Source of the DNA: Viridothelium virens
Taxonomy: Eukaryota > Ascomycota > Dothideomycetes > Trypetheliales > Trypetheliaceae
Direction of reading: 5' to 3'
NCBI GenBank assembly: GCA_010094025.1
Contig: ML991822.1
Span: 62,001-126,000, forward strand
Length of the DNA: 64,000 nucleotides
The notes beneath the pieces are model-generated. The model saw only the letters and a list, made by a program, of their open reading frames with translations. It was not told the origin of the DNA and did no database searches. Position numbers and translations under genes: made by a program. Below, piece after piece: positions 22,178-34,214 of the stretch (positions within the stretch are counted from its first letter, which is position 1; each line of letters starts with the position of its first letter).

Positions 22178-25100
22178 ATGGGCTTCAAGGACCCTGACTA
22201 TGACATATACGTGGAGCGCTTCTGGACACGGATCGGTGCGATCTCACTACTTAAAGAAATTTATGACAACACCCATCACCGACGAAGGACAGGACGTCTT
22301 CTGAGACGGGCCTCAGATCCTATTGTCGGTAGACCAGGAAGACATCCGATCCAGTCGGATGATCGGTTTGAGATCCGTCGTTTTACCGAGTTGCTTGACG
22401 ATTATAGAGTCGACTATGAAAATATTCACACACGAGCAGACTTATGCACAAACCTCATTGACGGATTTGAATATCTGGGTGAGTCGAAACCTTCAAGTGT
22501 GGAGTGTTAAATCCGTCCCCTCTGCTTAATGAAGTAAACAGGCTTTTGGCACTTCTACAGTCGTTTCCCGGAGAATCAACGATTGCAACGTCTACATAAC
22601 CTCTTCAAACGCTATTTCCACCTCTTACGATCGTGGCTCGAGCTTCCCGGACACTTTATCTCCCGACGATTTCTCGATCCTAGTCTTAGGGCAGCTACAA
22701 CGGTCGATCGCTTCAGCTATCTCGTCTGGAGCACCGTCAACGGCTTCAGTGCCTTACCCAGCAAAAACCTGGTACATTTGGTCTACAAGCTGTAGCTGCT
22801 TCTTCTGATAGCATTGTTTAGGATCTTGTACCGCGCCACCCCCGACACCGAGCTTTGCATAGACCCTCCGGAAAAAACCTCAAGTTTGGTCTGCTCCCCC
22901 GGTTTTCCTTACCTGTTGGAGCTCGCGTCCGATTTGGGAAAATACAATATCGGGAAATTCCCAAGGCAAATATTGGTCGACCTGTTCGAGACATATGGCA
23001 GGACCTACAATACTTGACAAACTCAAGTGTGAGTCTGATCATCCGAACGTCTTGCTCAATCTTAATGTCGTAACATATTGACCCTAATAGATACTCCACT
23101 CAAAGGATACTGAAGTCAGCGAAGGCTCTTCCCCGGAATTTGAGGATGACGATGAGGGAGAGGATGAAGATGGCGAATACGCTATGGATGAAGGATACGA
23201 TTATGAACAAAGCTACAAATTCGGCGAGCCTATCCCGGAAGACGCGCTAATAGCACAACCTATTGCTGATTTCTTGTCCGCTAATGCACATTTCGAAGAC
23301 CTAATTGCGGAGCACCTTCTGGCTGAGCAATTGATGTTCCCCTCGAACCAGGATTCATCGTCTTCATCTTCGCTCCGACAAACTCGAGCTGGTACACCTC
23401 ATCCCGGTAAACTGCATCTCGACGAGCATGGAGATCTTGAAGAGGTACATGACGCGGCGGATACACCTTCAATGGGACGAATAATGTCCCCCTCTGAGCT
23501 AGATTTATTCCCTTCACGTCCTCTCCGACAAGCTCGAGCTGGTACGCCTCATCCCGGCAACCAGCCTCGTGACGAGAATGCAGATCTTGGAGAGGCGCAT
23601 GACACATCCGATGCATCTACAATGGAACAAATGATGTTGCCCTCTGAGCAGGGTTCATCCCCTTTACCTCCGCTTCGACAAGCTCGAGCTGGTACGCCTC
23701 ATCCCGGTAAACAGCCTCTCGAAGAGTATGCAGATCTTGGAGAGGGACATGACACACCGGGTACACCTTCAACGGGACGAATAATGTCTCCATCCGAGCT
23801 GGATTTGTACCCTTTTCCTCCGCTTCGAGAAATTCGACCTCGTCCGCCTCATCCGGGAAAACGGACTCTAGACGATCACGAAGATCGTGAAGAGGTACAT
23901 GACGCGTCGGGTGCCACCCCAATGGAAAAAATGATGTCGACCTTTAGACTGGATTCATCAACTCTGTCTCCTCCCCAACCAGCTCATGACGCATCGGCTA
24001 GTGGGACTAGTAGCCATCCTGAGAGTGGTGTCAGTCTGCCAAGTGCACCGAAAAGAGCGCGTCGAAGGTCTCCGGTAGCACCAGTCATAAACATTGAACC
24101 TCTCGCCGCGGCCTTTGGACCAGTGGAACACTGGCCAGCTGTCGTTGATATTACTGTGCAGAGACAGGATCACACCCACCGAGCCTATAGTAGCCAGATA
24201 GGTACCCACCTTCAATTTGGACATGAAGCACCGTATTACGCTCGGTTCAATGGTACGCATTGGGTTCTGACCCCATGCATCAGAGAAGGAAAGAGGCACC
24301 GAACAATTGCGACAACCCATAGAGGACTAGAAGAGAGAGGCTCAGAGATGCTATGGCGATTCAATCGTTGGGATGCAAGGAGGAATTTTATTCAATATAT
24401 CCCAAAGCATGATCCGACTCCGCCTATTCAATGGTTCGATCCTAAAGGCAAAACCCCAATGTACAGAGCCTCTAGCCAGCCCTTTCCGCTCACTCAATGG
24501 TCCGATCTCAAAGGCAAAACTCCCATATACAGAGCCTCTGGCCAACCCCTTCCACCCACTCAACTGTCCGGTCCCAAAGGCAAGACTCCTGTATACAGAA
24601 CCTTCGGCCAGAATCCTCCAGCTCAAACATTAGAAGCCAAGGGTAAGACCCCGGTCTATCGAGACACTCGCATCGACAGCGTCATATCAGACTTGCGACG
24701 CGTCTCCATCGCGCAACAAGTGAAGCGAAAACGCAAGACGCGACGCTGGACCATCGACATGGAGTATGGTACACTGAGGCGCATCCCGTGCTGCAAACGT
24801 TCCGAAGCTCCCCAATTCCACGACCAACGCTACAAGCATCTTGGCGACATCCAAGACTATGACCGCATATATGGCCTGGGCTCAGACTCCCTCCCCGTGT
24901 ATAAACCAGATTTCCCGCCACGCGCGCCGCTCAAACAAGACGAAGCTTTCCACCTACGCATGGCGACCGTGATGCAGCGAAGATTCGCTACTGAAGGTCA
25001 TTTCCGCTCCTGGGAGCCGATGTTCACACGAGAGTCTCGCCCGCCAGCTTTCTTCAACCCCTTCGACGCTGCAGCGCGTGCGCGCTGGTACGAAGCCATC

Positions 25101-25913
25101 GCGACGTACGTTCCGCCGAAGCGGCTGGCCTCAGTGTACGACTCAACGACTGGCTCCTGGAGTACTGAGCCGGAGGGGGAGTCGAGCCTGACGTTCCCGC
25201 CGAACCTGAACTCGGTCGCCCTGCCTTCGCGGAATCCGGAAGCAGGCCTGAGTAATGAGTTGCTTGTGGATACGCAACTGTGGAGGAATTGGCAGGAGCC
25301 GGAGTTGAAGGACACGGTGGGATTAGCAACGATAGAGGAGGCTGTGGAGACTATGGGTGCAGAAAAGGTGTCGGAAAGTCGTGTGCAGGAGTTGGAGCAG
25401 GATTCGCCGGCGGTGATGGAGGTGCATGATGATGGGGGGGTGAGTGGACAGCCGCCTGGTGAACCGATGAGGGAGGACCCACAGCCTGAGTCTTCTTCAA
25501 TGGCGCGACAGCCGTCAGCTCAGAGCGAGTCCCACAGCTTCCGGTCCGCAGGCGGAGCAAGCTTGAGTCCGGAAGAAGATGCAGAGCTTTTTGCGATGTT
25601 CATGACGGACGAGTGGGATAGCGACGTTGGGATCGATTCCCAGAGGTTAGCTGCCGAGATTTTGCAGCGGAAGAAGGCTGGTCGCCGCAGAAAAGGCGGT
25701 TCGGCCAAGTTTCAGGGGCGCGGTTTACGTGGTGGGTATGCCACGACATTGCAAGACGTCGAATGTGACAGCAACAAGGCACGCAGCCTCGAGAACGCCA
25801 TGACACTATTCGTCTGCCTCTTTTATATTTTGGTGGCTATGATGAGCATCTGTCTTTTGATTCCGCGGAGACGAGCTGAACGACCGCGAAGGATGCCGCT
25901 CCTTGGTCCATAA
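22178..25913 (+). CDS. 1186-residue repeat protein with C-terminal membrane segment
   Basis: Exons 22178-22478, 22542-22771, 22822-23028 and 23091-25913, with introns of 63, 50 and 62 nt, all frame-preserving with good donors (GTGAGT twice, GTACAT). The N-terminal 240 residues look globular (FWHFYSRFPENQRLQRLHNLF). An acidic stretch (EFEDDDEGEDEDGE) leads into four tandem copies of a 50-residue unit built on RAGTPHPGK and SELDL. A conserved-looking middle follows, then four copies of a 22-residue unit built on KGKTP.YR, then a further globular part (RRWTIDMEYGTLRRIPCCKR). Near the C-terminus LFVCLFYILVAMMSICLLI is a single membrane segment followed by basic RRRAERPRR. No enzyme motif was recognised. 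It looks like a membrane-anchored surface or endomembrane orphan protein. Confidence 0.7.
23380..23980 (+). repeat. 150-bp tandem repeat, four copies
   Basis: Four head-to-tail units of 150 bp code 50-residue repeats that start LRQARAGTPHPGK and end SELDLFP. The first three agree most closely and the fourth is diverged (IRPRPPHPGKR). Unit length is a multiple of three. Confidence 0.85.
24418..24662 (+). repeat. 66-bp tandem repeat, four copies
   Basis: Units of about 66 bp code WFDPKGKTPMYRASSQPF and variants. The last copy is shortened. The array lies in the same reading frame as the 150-bp array upstream. Confidence 0.8.
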
Positions 25914-26046
25914 TTGTGTAGTCTATTCCTTCATAGCCACTACGAGTGGCATTGACGTAAACCTATTCTAATACATTCCAAATCATACACCAAGATCGCG
26001 AAACGCAATTGCCACCATCTATCAAGTGAAGTCCCATAAGGCATCC

Positions 26047-27159
26047 TTAGATCTCTCCCACCGTCTCCATTACTGGCTTTGCAGCAACCTCTCCTTCACT
26101 ACTATGTCCGGAGTTCGCGTTCACCTTTTCCGTCTCTCCATCCGCAAAAACCACTTTCTTCTTCCCAAATCCGAATCCCCCTCTCTCCTCATACCCCTCT
26201 CTGAAGCACAATCCCGGATGGAACGCATTCAGCGCCAGCACCGCCGCCCCAACAATTGCCCCTTCCAATCCAATGAAATACCTCTGCGTCTCGATCAGAT
26301 GTCCATTCCATCCCTCACTCAACTCCGCCACACGATACACACAACGCGTGAAGATACACAACGTCGCCAACGCCAGCGCAAACAAGAACCCGCGAAACCG
26401 CCGACTCTGCCTCAGCTTCGCATGCGCGGGATCCAGCGCCTCCTCCCCCATCGCCCTTTGCCGCGTATACGTGCGCCACGCGAAATCCGCCACGAGCGCG
26501 ATGAATATCGCAAGCGTGAGCACCTGGAACGCCAGTCCCGCCACCATAACGTGGTCGCCCGGCCCGATATCGCCTCCCGTATGGCTCGCGACGCTGGCCG
26601 CGCCGCCGCCGCCCGCCTGCAGCAGCAGCGAGACGACGTCGCAGGGGATGAAGACGCGGGGGTACCACAGCGGAGGGAGGCGCGAATTAGCGGCGCCGAA
26701 GGTGGTGACGATGCGGGAGAGGGTGAAGTAGATGGCGGCGGCCATGAAGGCGGGGGCGATGGTGAGCGTGACGATTTGGAGGAGGTAGGCGGATTGGTTG
26801 AAGGGGTTGTGGCGCGACATGAGGCGCCCGATGTAGCCGAGGACTTCGAGGGCGCAGCCGGAGAGCATGGCGATGGTGAAGCCGAGGAAGCGGCGGGAGA
26901 GGAGGGCTTGGATTAGGTAGAGCGCGAGGCTGAGGGAGAAGAGGGCGAGGAAGAGGGAATTGGCTGCGAGGCTGGGGCTGTGGGTGGAGGAGACGGAGTG
27001 TTAGCTTGGAGAAGACTGCCTTGGAGTTGGGGGAGGGGAAGGGAATGCGTACAGGTAGGCCCAGTAGCTAAGGTCGAGAGGACATGTCTGCAGGGTGCAT
27101 TGATCGCGATAGTCCTGGTTGTTGTCACGTAGAAAGAGGTGCATCATGGCTGAGGCCAT
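26047..27159 (-). CDS. RTA1-like lipid-translocating membrane protein
   Basis: Exons 27159-27053 and 26977-26047 give 345 residues. The 75 nt intron runs from GTACGC to CCACAG, and the splice restores YLPSLAANSLFLALF, the first RTA1 helix motif. RTA1-family proteins have seven membrane helices and are linked to lipid translocation and resistance to toxic compounds such as aminocholesterol. Seen: hydrophobic helices throughout, GYIGR after helix 2, the PCDVVSLLLQAGGGG loop, a conserved acidic GLEGAIVG segment, and a hydrophilic C-terminal tail from about 290. Codon use is strongly GC-rich in the middle, which creates a long antisense frame on the plus strand. Confidence 0.9.
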
Positions 27160-28488
27160 CTTGGAGTTCCAGTACTTCCTTGGCCAGGATGGCTAGATCA
27201 ATGCCTGGGTTAACACAGAAGATCGAGAAGAGGACAAGGCTGTGACAAAGAAGCAGCCTAAGGAATCATGGAGAGAGAAGCGGGCTACAACTTCGGCGGG
27301 TTGCGTCTTTGAAGGGATAGGAGGTTAATAATGGTAGCTCCTATGCCTCTAGTCTGGAGTAGCTCATCTCCACGGTGAATAAAGAAGGAGCAATGAAGAA
27401 AGCAATCGACGCCGAGCAACTTGAGCTGTCATGTTCGGCGACGCAGGAGGAGCGTGGGGGAGGCGTAAGGCGGAATTACGAATTTTACGCTACAACAACG
27501 TTGAGAAGATGCTCAGGCTAATCACCGCCACATGGTACAGCAATCTCTGGAGGATGACACGGAAAAGCGGGAATAGGCGTTTCTTTGTTCATATGATTGG
27601 TGGGTGGAGATTATCTAGGGGAGATAGCTGAGATGACTTTTTCCGGATGCGTCATGTCAAAATCCATGCTTTGTCGCTTACAGAACCTCTTCAGGCCTAG
27701 TGCTCGGAATCTCAGATAACCGCCCACGCCGTTCCTGTCATCCACGCGTCGAAGGAAACTCATGCGGACGTGGCTATCCCCACTTCACTGGTTCACCAGC
27801 AGCTTTGTGGTATCCAAGCAGCAACCCCAGCCAAACGCTTCATCTAGTCCATTGGCGGCTACCTAATTCACCTACAACTTCTCGCGTCTTCCTGAGGGAC
27901 TCCCAAAAATCTCATCTGATCAGATAGAGGCTAGGCTATCCTAGGTATCATGAAATAATTCAACTCATCGTGCTTCATCGTACAATTATCATCTTGTCAG
28001 TTTCATCCCCGGGCCTGAGCTGTTTTCTCCCACGTAACACCTCCTCTATTGAGTATTCAAGTATTGACCAAGCCAAATTTCATCAAACCCGGTCCATCTA
28101 GATCTTGATTCGTCCTGCCTACATGGGTTGCCATAATCTCATTAAGACCTTCTTTCAAGCTAATACAAACTCGTTTTGAGGAGCTGACAGTCCATCCTAC
28201 AGTACTTTCAGCTACCACATCGATAGTTTGTAGCGGGACAACAATGCTAAGCCATCCTACTTCCCTTGTCGGGGTCAGGATCTACCCAAGTGTAGACCTA
28301 GGTTGGTAGTTACTGCAAAAGTCTAATCCATAGGACCTTATGACTTTGCTGCCCAATAAGGCTCGAAGCGAATCTGCGATGCGTCATTCGGATTTCGAAA
28401 CTTCCGTACAGCGAGCCGTTGCTGTGGCTGGCCGCATTTTTCTCCCATACAGCAACATACGCAGCTGGACAAGTCCTTGAGAGATGTC
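27160..28488. other. intergenic, no gene recognised
   Basis: Upstream region of the RTA1-like gene. Frames are short and unsupported. Confidence 0.4.
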
Positions 28489-28689
28489 TACCTACCTTAC
28501 GGCGGCTGGGGGTTTCCTCAACTAGTAATTAATACAATGTTGCCTCAGATTAAATGTTGCGACCATGTTGGCCCATGTTTAGGGCTTTAGGCGGTGTTAA
28601 CATGGACCAACAAGATCATAACAGTAAAGTCGAAATAACATTGTATTAATTACCAGTTGAGGAACCCCTCAGCCGCCGTAAGGTAGGTA
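28489..28689. mobile_element. 201-bp MITE with 51-bp terminal inverted repeats
   Basis: TA at 28489-28490 and 28688-28689 flank a perfect-looking miniature element. The left arm begins CCTACCTTACGGCGGCTG and the right arm is its inverse complement, with about three mismatches in 51 bp. No coding capacity lies in the roughly 95 bp core. The TA target and structure point to mobilisation by a Tc1/mariner-type transposase. The arms differ from those of the element at 2712-3484. Confidence 0.85.
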
Positions 28690-29160
28690 CCTGCCCCTCA
28701 ATAAGGTCATGCAGGGTTCGTGACCACGTTAGGTACCTACCTGTCCCCTGCTTACATGTCTCGTTTCATACAGGCACATGATGTATGCAGGTATTGGACA
28801 ATCATGCTTGGGACTGTGCATGCGCAATGAATTCACCAAATCTTGCGGCCCCTGATACACAGGCTGAGTGGTTGTACAATATGCAAGTCCGCGACGGAGA
28901 CTTCGTTTGCCGTTCATTGATTTTGCTTGGTCTCTTCTCTGCCTTTCATTTCAGCCTGACCAGACGTCTTCGCCGCCTTGCCATTTCGCCTCAGCTATTC
29001 ATAGAGTCAACTCCGCCCACATGGCTCAGAAGAACATCCTAACTATTACATTCTTCTCACAAGTTGCACCGTAGGTCTTGCTCTTAGCCTTTCAAATGGA
29101 TGAAGGCCTCGTCTAATACATTTATGGGTCGTAGTGTTTGCACCCTGGATATCCACCATC
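28690..29160. other. upstream region of decayed ankyrin gene
   Basis: Short inverted motifs around GGTACCTACC occur near 28682-28742 next to the MITE. No gene is seen. Confidence 0.35.
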
Positions 29161-32100
29161 ATGGAAGCTGCTGGCACCATCGTCGGCGTCCTATCACTTG
29201 GCATCACCGTCTGTGATGGCGTTATCCACTACTGCCGCTCATGGAAAAATCAAGATGATGAGATACGGGCCTTGATAGCGCTCACCGTTGGGCTGAAACA
29301 GCTACTCAAGGATCTAGACGACCGACTACTGGCAAACCTCCCCCATAATCTCAGATTTCTTGAGCATGTGAATAGCTCTATTCAGGACTGTGACAGAAAT
29401 ATCAATTCTATCTTGCAACTAAGCGAGAAGTACACAGTTGGTCGGATTAGTGGGCTGAGAGGAAAAGCAAAAGATATAGCTTACAAGTTGAAGTTTCCGT
29501 TCGAGAAAAAGGCATTTGATGAGCTAAGAGAGTTTATGGTTGCATTCCGTGGAAACGTCAACACTGCTTTGCAGTTTTTGTCCATGCATGTACTATCACC
29601 AACAAATCTTACCCACGAGGCTAACATTTTACCAGCGATCTTACTATCACCAACTCAGAAGTCGTTCAAAAGGCTTGTCACGAGAACAAAACATTGCATG
29701 AACAGATATCCGGAAATATTCAAAACGCTGATGCACAAATCACACGGTCAATCGCTCAGGAATTAGCGCAAGGATTACCAGCATTAGGAGACTCTATGAA
29801 ATCGTCCTTAGCCCGGCGAATTGACGAGTCAACTGTCTCTATCGACAATGTAGTATCACAATCTTCGGTCGCCATCCGTGACGATAATCAGTCCTTTCTT
29901 GTGCTTCATCGTCAGCAAATTGATGCTCTGCAAGAACAGAAACTTCAACTCAACTCCCTAGCACAATCACTCGCATGAGTTCAACCTCTCAAAGGACTCG
30001 CAGAGACTTGTCGTCCCCTACTAGATCGGCACTCTCCCTTGGGCTCTCGTCAAAATGGGACAAGGCGAGGCATCCACTCTTTATCACCCCAGAATCGATC
30101 TCTTTGCAACTGCAAACCGACGGCCCGTATCAAGAGCTTCTATTTGTCATCTCAGCGGGGATTGAGCAAGCGAAGCGAAACCTATTCCATTCACGATCGA
30201 ACCTGTCCTCTATGGTACACTTCTAGGAGAGACACAAGCTATCAAGTAAACCTACTTCTTCTCAAAAGACTCCGAATATTTGGATCTGTGCAAATTGGCA
30301 TAAATCCTTACGCTTCAATTGCTGGATTGAGCATTACTCAGAATCTCAGTTGTAGATATGTAGTTCCAGAAGACGCACCATCCTTTAGGGTCTTAGATAG
30401 GTACCTTAATCTCTATCAAGAAATCCCTTCTGCAGACTCTTGCATCTCAGGCTGCGTTCGAGACTTGAGGATAGTCTTCCAAAGCGGTCGTGGATCACCA
30501 CGAGATACTCTGGAGGATGGCAGCAACCTCATCGATGTAAGCCAGTTGTTTGACAATTCTCTCGTATCCTATTTCGCTAACTTGATAGATGGCTTTCAAT
30601 TTGCGCATACTCGATCGTTCAGGGATATCATGGTGGCATTTGATCGCGGAGCTCGTAGAAATGGGAATCGAGTTCAGGCTATGTGGTGGTCCTCATTACT
30701 GGTTTTCTTTTCCCGATCTTGACATCAGATGAGTAGCTAACTATCAAAGCTCGCCTTTATCGAACATTGCCAAGAAGCTTTTCGAAGGGCCAGAATTCCG
30801 TTCCCAAAGACGTCTTCAAGACGCATTCAGCCTTTCTAGTCAGGGAGCATTTGACCTTCTTTCTTGGCTAGGTAGGGAAGCGTTCGATCTGCCGCATCTA
30901 GACTGTCCTTTTCGTCTTCCTTTCCCTGGCAACGAACTACGACCATGGCATGGCTTCATGTCTGCTCTTAATGCTCAGAAACAAAGCGAAGACATTGCAG
31001 CTAGTAAGCATGTTCGATTAGCTTTAATTCTTGCTGACGAGAGATAGTGATGGGGTGTGGCGTACTCTCTATGGCAGTGCTACGACGAGACGAAAATTCA
31101 GTAAAGAAAATACTTGAACAGCGACCACGTTTACTGGGGACTGAACGAAATATTCTGGGTCACACAGCAATACATCTAGCAATTGGGTGGCCAGAAGGCC
31201 TTAGAATTCTTTTAGCAGCTGCTGACGAGCGAACACGGCAGAATATAGATGATGCTGAGTGTCGATGTGATGGCGGTATGCGAGTTGTACAGCAGTGTTC
31301 ACCACTGGACTATGCTTTTGCTTTCGGCTGCATCGAGTCCATAAGACTGTTAGCCGATGCCGATTTCAAATTCAACTTCGAGTGGAATTTGCGTATAGGC
31401 ACGGACGCTCTTGACCCACCGATCAGCGACATTTTACTTGTCTTGTTTCTGGAGAGATTTCGGCAATTTCGCGATTTTACTGTGCAAAATGTGCCAGCTG
31501 AGGTTGTTCGAGCTCTTCGAATTGAGGATTTGGAGTTTTTCGATTCGGATGTCCGGCACTCACTTTATTACCTCCGTATTAATGACATCCAGATACCTAG
31601 AAAATTTTTTGGACATCAACATCCGTGGGATATACAGGATCCAAATCCTGTAGGATACTTTGTCCCTCGATTTGGTGGAGTATTCCACCAAGAGGGACTC
31701 CATCCAAAGACCGCCAGAGCCTTTTTCCGATGCTGGGGTTCTGAATGTCGACTACGAAGTGGAACAAATCACTCCGCTCATGATTGTGACTCCACCGAAT
31801 CATCGGATTTGGTGGATGAACGATAGCTTTGACTTTGAGCGCTACTTTGAAATCGTCGAGTTCCTTGCTTCAAAAGGCGCCCAATTGGATAAAGTCATTT
31901 GTTCTCGGTATATTAGAGGCACAACAGTTGCCAAACACGACCCCCAGAGAAGATACCGAGCGATCCATACCACAGCTTCCAAATGTTGGAATTATTTACT
32001 CCCTTACACCAACATGAGACAGCTTAATATCAACTTTCACTCCATAGTTGCAGAACTGGGATCCACCACAATCTGGCGTGGGATTCCCGGAAGTAATTCT

Positions 32101-32748
32101 TCGGATCCTTGCGATTGCGCTTGCTCTTCTGGCGGTTGCCGGCCAATTAGCCTGGCACTTAAAAATGCCTACAAATCGGACTTATATCTCGACTCAGGAT
32201 GCAGGGCCGGAGAAGTTTTGGATGATTATTTCTTAGACGTGATAGCAATACTACTTAACAGACTTGAGGGACAAAACTATGAGGAGGATGTTGTTCGGTT
32301 CTTACCATTCTTGGCACTGGGATTGACCCACACCTGTTGCCGGCATGATAGACTTTTCGACCCGCAAGGGAGCAAAAGCCAAAATTACATGATATATCTT
32401 ATGGATATAGCTGAGATTGACGAGATTCATGACGAAGAATCACTGTTGATCGATAGGCTGAACAGTCTCGTCGAACAATTCATGAAGCAGTTTCACGAAC
32501 TAGCACTACCACTTACAACTTTTCTTCGAGAAAATTGGAGTCAAAGGATGAAGGCAGAGTCTGTGGAACAAGATCCCTTGTCAGAGCTCGAAAAAGGACA
32601 AATCGAAGAAGTGGGGGTCAAAATCCTGGATGATGATAAAAGAAACACCGATGAGGAGAATGCTGGGGCCACAGAGTCAACCAGTGACTACGACCCCTAC
32701 GAATTCTACGATGAGTGGATTGAGGACATTGCGAGCAGGATCAGATAA
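29161..32748 (+). pseudogene. decayed fungal N-domain/ankyrin/CxC protein
   Basis: The start MEAAGTIVGVLSLGITVCDGV opens a helical N-terminal domain of fungal STAND/ankyrin proteins. Likely exons: 29161 to about 29585, about 29640-30682, 30750-31003 and 31048-32748. The introns at 30683-30749 and 31004-31047 are clear (branch GCTAACTA; donor GTAAGC). The first intron is uncertain. Downstream are a coiled segment (IDALQEQKLQLNSLAQSLA), a CNC...CPLWY region, a block like SITQNLSCRYVVPEDAP, ankyrin repeats (LGHTAIHLAIGW) and the conserved SDPCDCACSSGGCRP near 32102-32146. Two defects are visible: an in-frame TGA at 29976-29978 in the coiled segment, and a one-base frame change near 31725 in TTTTTCC, which splits ARAFF from DAGVLNVD. 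The domain order matches a known fungal family. The copy here is most likely a young pseudogene. Confidence 0.65.
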
Positions 32749-33401
32749 GTTAAGATCGTGCCAAACAATATATAGTAACCCGCGAATCAAGCTTAGTATG
32801 GCCACATGTACACATGTACACCTTATCTAGAGGTGCTGATTATGAATATCACTCATAATCACATGGTAAAACTGCCTTCTCACATACATCATCAGTGATA
32901 CTACAATAGGATCTAGACATTGAGCTATGAATTACTTGAATTGCCCCCGACGGGCTCTGAATGAGACAGACAAGAATTCCAAAATGCCTCTTCAATTAGG
33001 GTTTCAAATGTACCAAGGCGGCAAAATGGTAGCAGCTCAGCTGACGGCCCTAAATCTGCTTTTTTAATAAGTGTTTGTAACACACTGAGTAGTATTGGAA
33101 AGTTAGCAAGTCAGTTCTGGCTAGTTCCAGTGTCTCTCTCAAATTTCCATTCCACTTGATAATACGCGGATGAGTTGGTAGATGGCTCTGACACCACGAG
33201 TGCATGTGAAAGCCTAGGATATGTCGATGCAATGGAGAATGTTTCACATCAAAAATCGCCACATTTGAGTAGATTCAACTAAAGTATAGCATCCTAGGAC
33301 GATCATATACCTTAGATATAAATACACCGACAAACTACATCACATCAGTCCAAAGAGGGTGTCAATCACTCAAAGGAGAACAGAAATTCCAGTACATTGA
33401 T
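32749..33401. other. intergenic, no gene recognised
   Basis: Spacer between the convergent ankyrin pseudogene and the GST gene. Contains the short direct repeat ACATGTACACATGTACA near 32804. No coding feature. Confidence 0.4.
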
Positions 33402-34214
33402 CTAGCTCAGCTTCGCCTTCTCCTCCAACACCTTCTTCACCGCCGGCCGTGCCACCAACCTCGCATGCCACGCCGCAAACAACGGAAATTCCTTCTGATA
33501 ATCCAAATCGGGCACCAACCAGCCCAGCATCACATCCCACGTCACCCAGGCCAAATCTGCATACGTAGCCTTGTTACCCACCAGGTACTCGGTCTGCTGC
33601 TTCTTGAGATGCGCGTCGATGACGCCGAGCACGCGCCTGATCTCGCCAGCGTAGCGCTGCTCGGCGCTCGGCACCTTCTCGTGGTGGTAGTTGCTGAACC
33701 AGGCCTTTTGCCCGAAGTAGGGGCCTTGGCCTGAGATCTGGAAGGCGAGCCAGTACAGGAGCTTGTACTTCTCCGGCGAGGTAGTGTAAGTGAGGCGGTT
33801 CTCGGTATCGTAGGTATCGATGAGGTATTGGATGATGGCGCCGGACTGAGCAATAGTATTAGCTGGTGTATGGCTGAGTGATATGGTGGTAGAGGCTGGA
33901 AGCGGGACGGAGGAGAGTTGAAGGGAGTAATACTGACCTCTCCAAGGATAACACCAGTGTTGCGGTCTTCGATTGCAGGAACTCGGCCGTTGGGGTTCAA
34001 GCTAATGAAAGGCTCGACCTTGAGATCAGAAAACTCCTGGAACTTCGTCTCGTAGGCGAGGCCAAGCTCCTCGAGGAGGATGGCGATCTTCCATGGGTTG
34101 GGCCCCTTGCAAAAGCTGAAGCATTAATGGGGGTGACTGATCTGATTATGCAAGAACCAAGCTTACCGAGGCGTGGGAGTAGAGGATGATGGGGTTAGAC
34201 TTGGAATTGACCAT
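33402..34214 (-). CDS. glutathione S-transferase, Ure2p-like
   Basis: Exons 34214-34167, 34105-33938 and 33845-33402 total 219 residues. The introns are 61 and 92 nt (donors GTAAGC and GTCAGT, branch CTAATACTA in the second). The thioredoxin-like N-domain shows LYSHASGPNPWKIAILLEEL and the glutathione-contact segment NPNGRVPAIEDRNTG followed by SGAIIQYLID. The helical C-domain has the structural Asp in NKATYADLAWVTW. This is the Ure2p/GTT1-like fungal group, which conjugates or reduces glutathione adducts. The protein has no signal peptide and is probably cytosolic. The exact reaction cannot be told from sequence. Confidence 0.92.

Noticed and set aside
26026-26916. 296-codon plus-strand frame
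   Set aside because: It is the antisense shadow of the GC-rich RTA1-like gene. The minus strand carries the membrane helices and splice sites.
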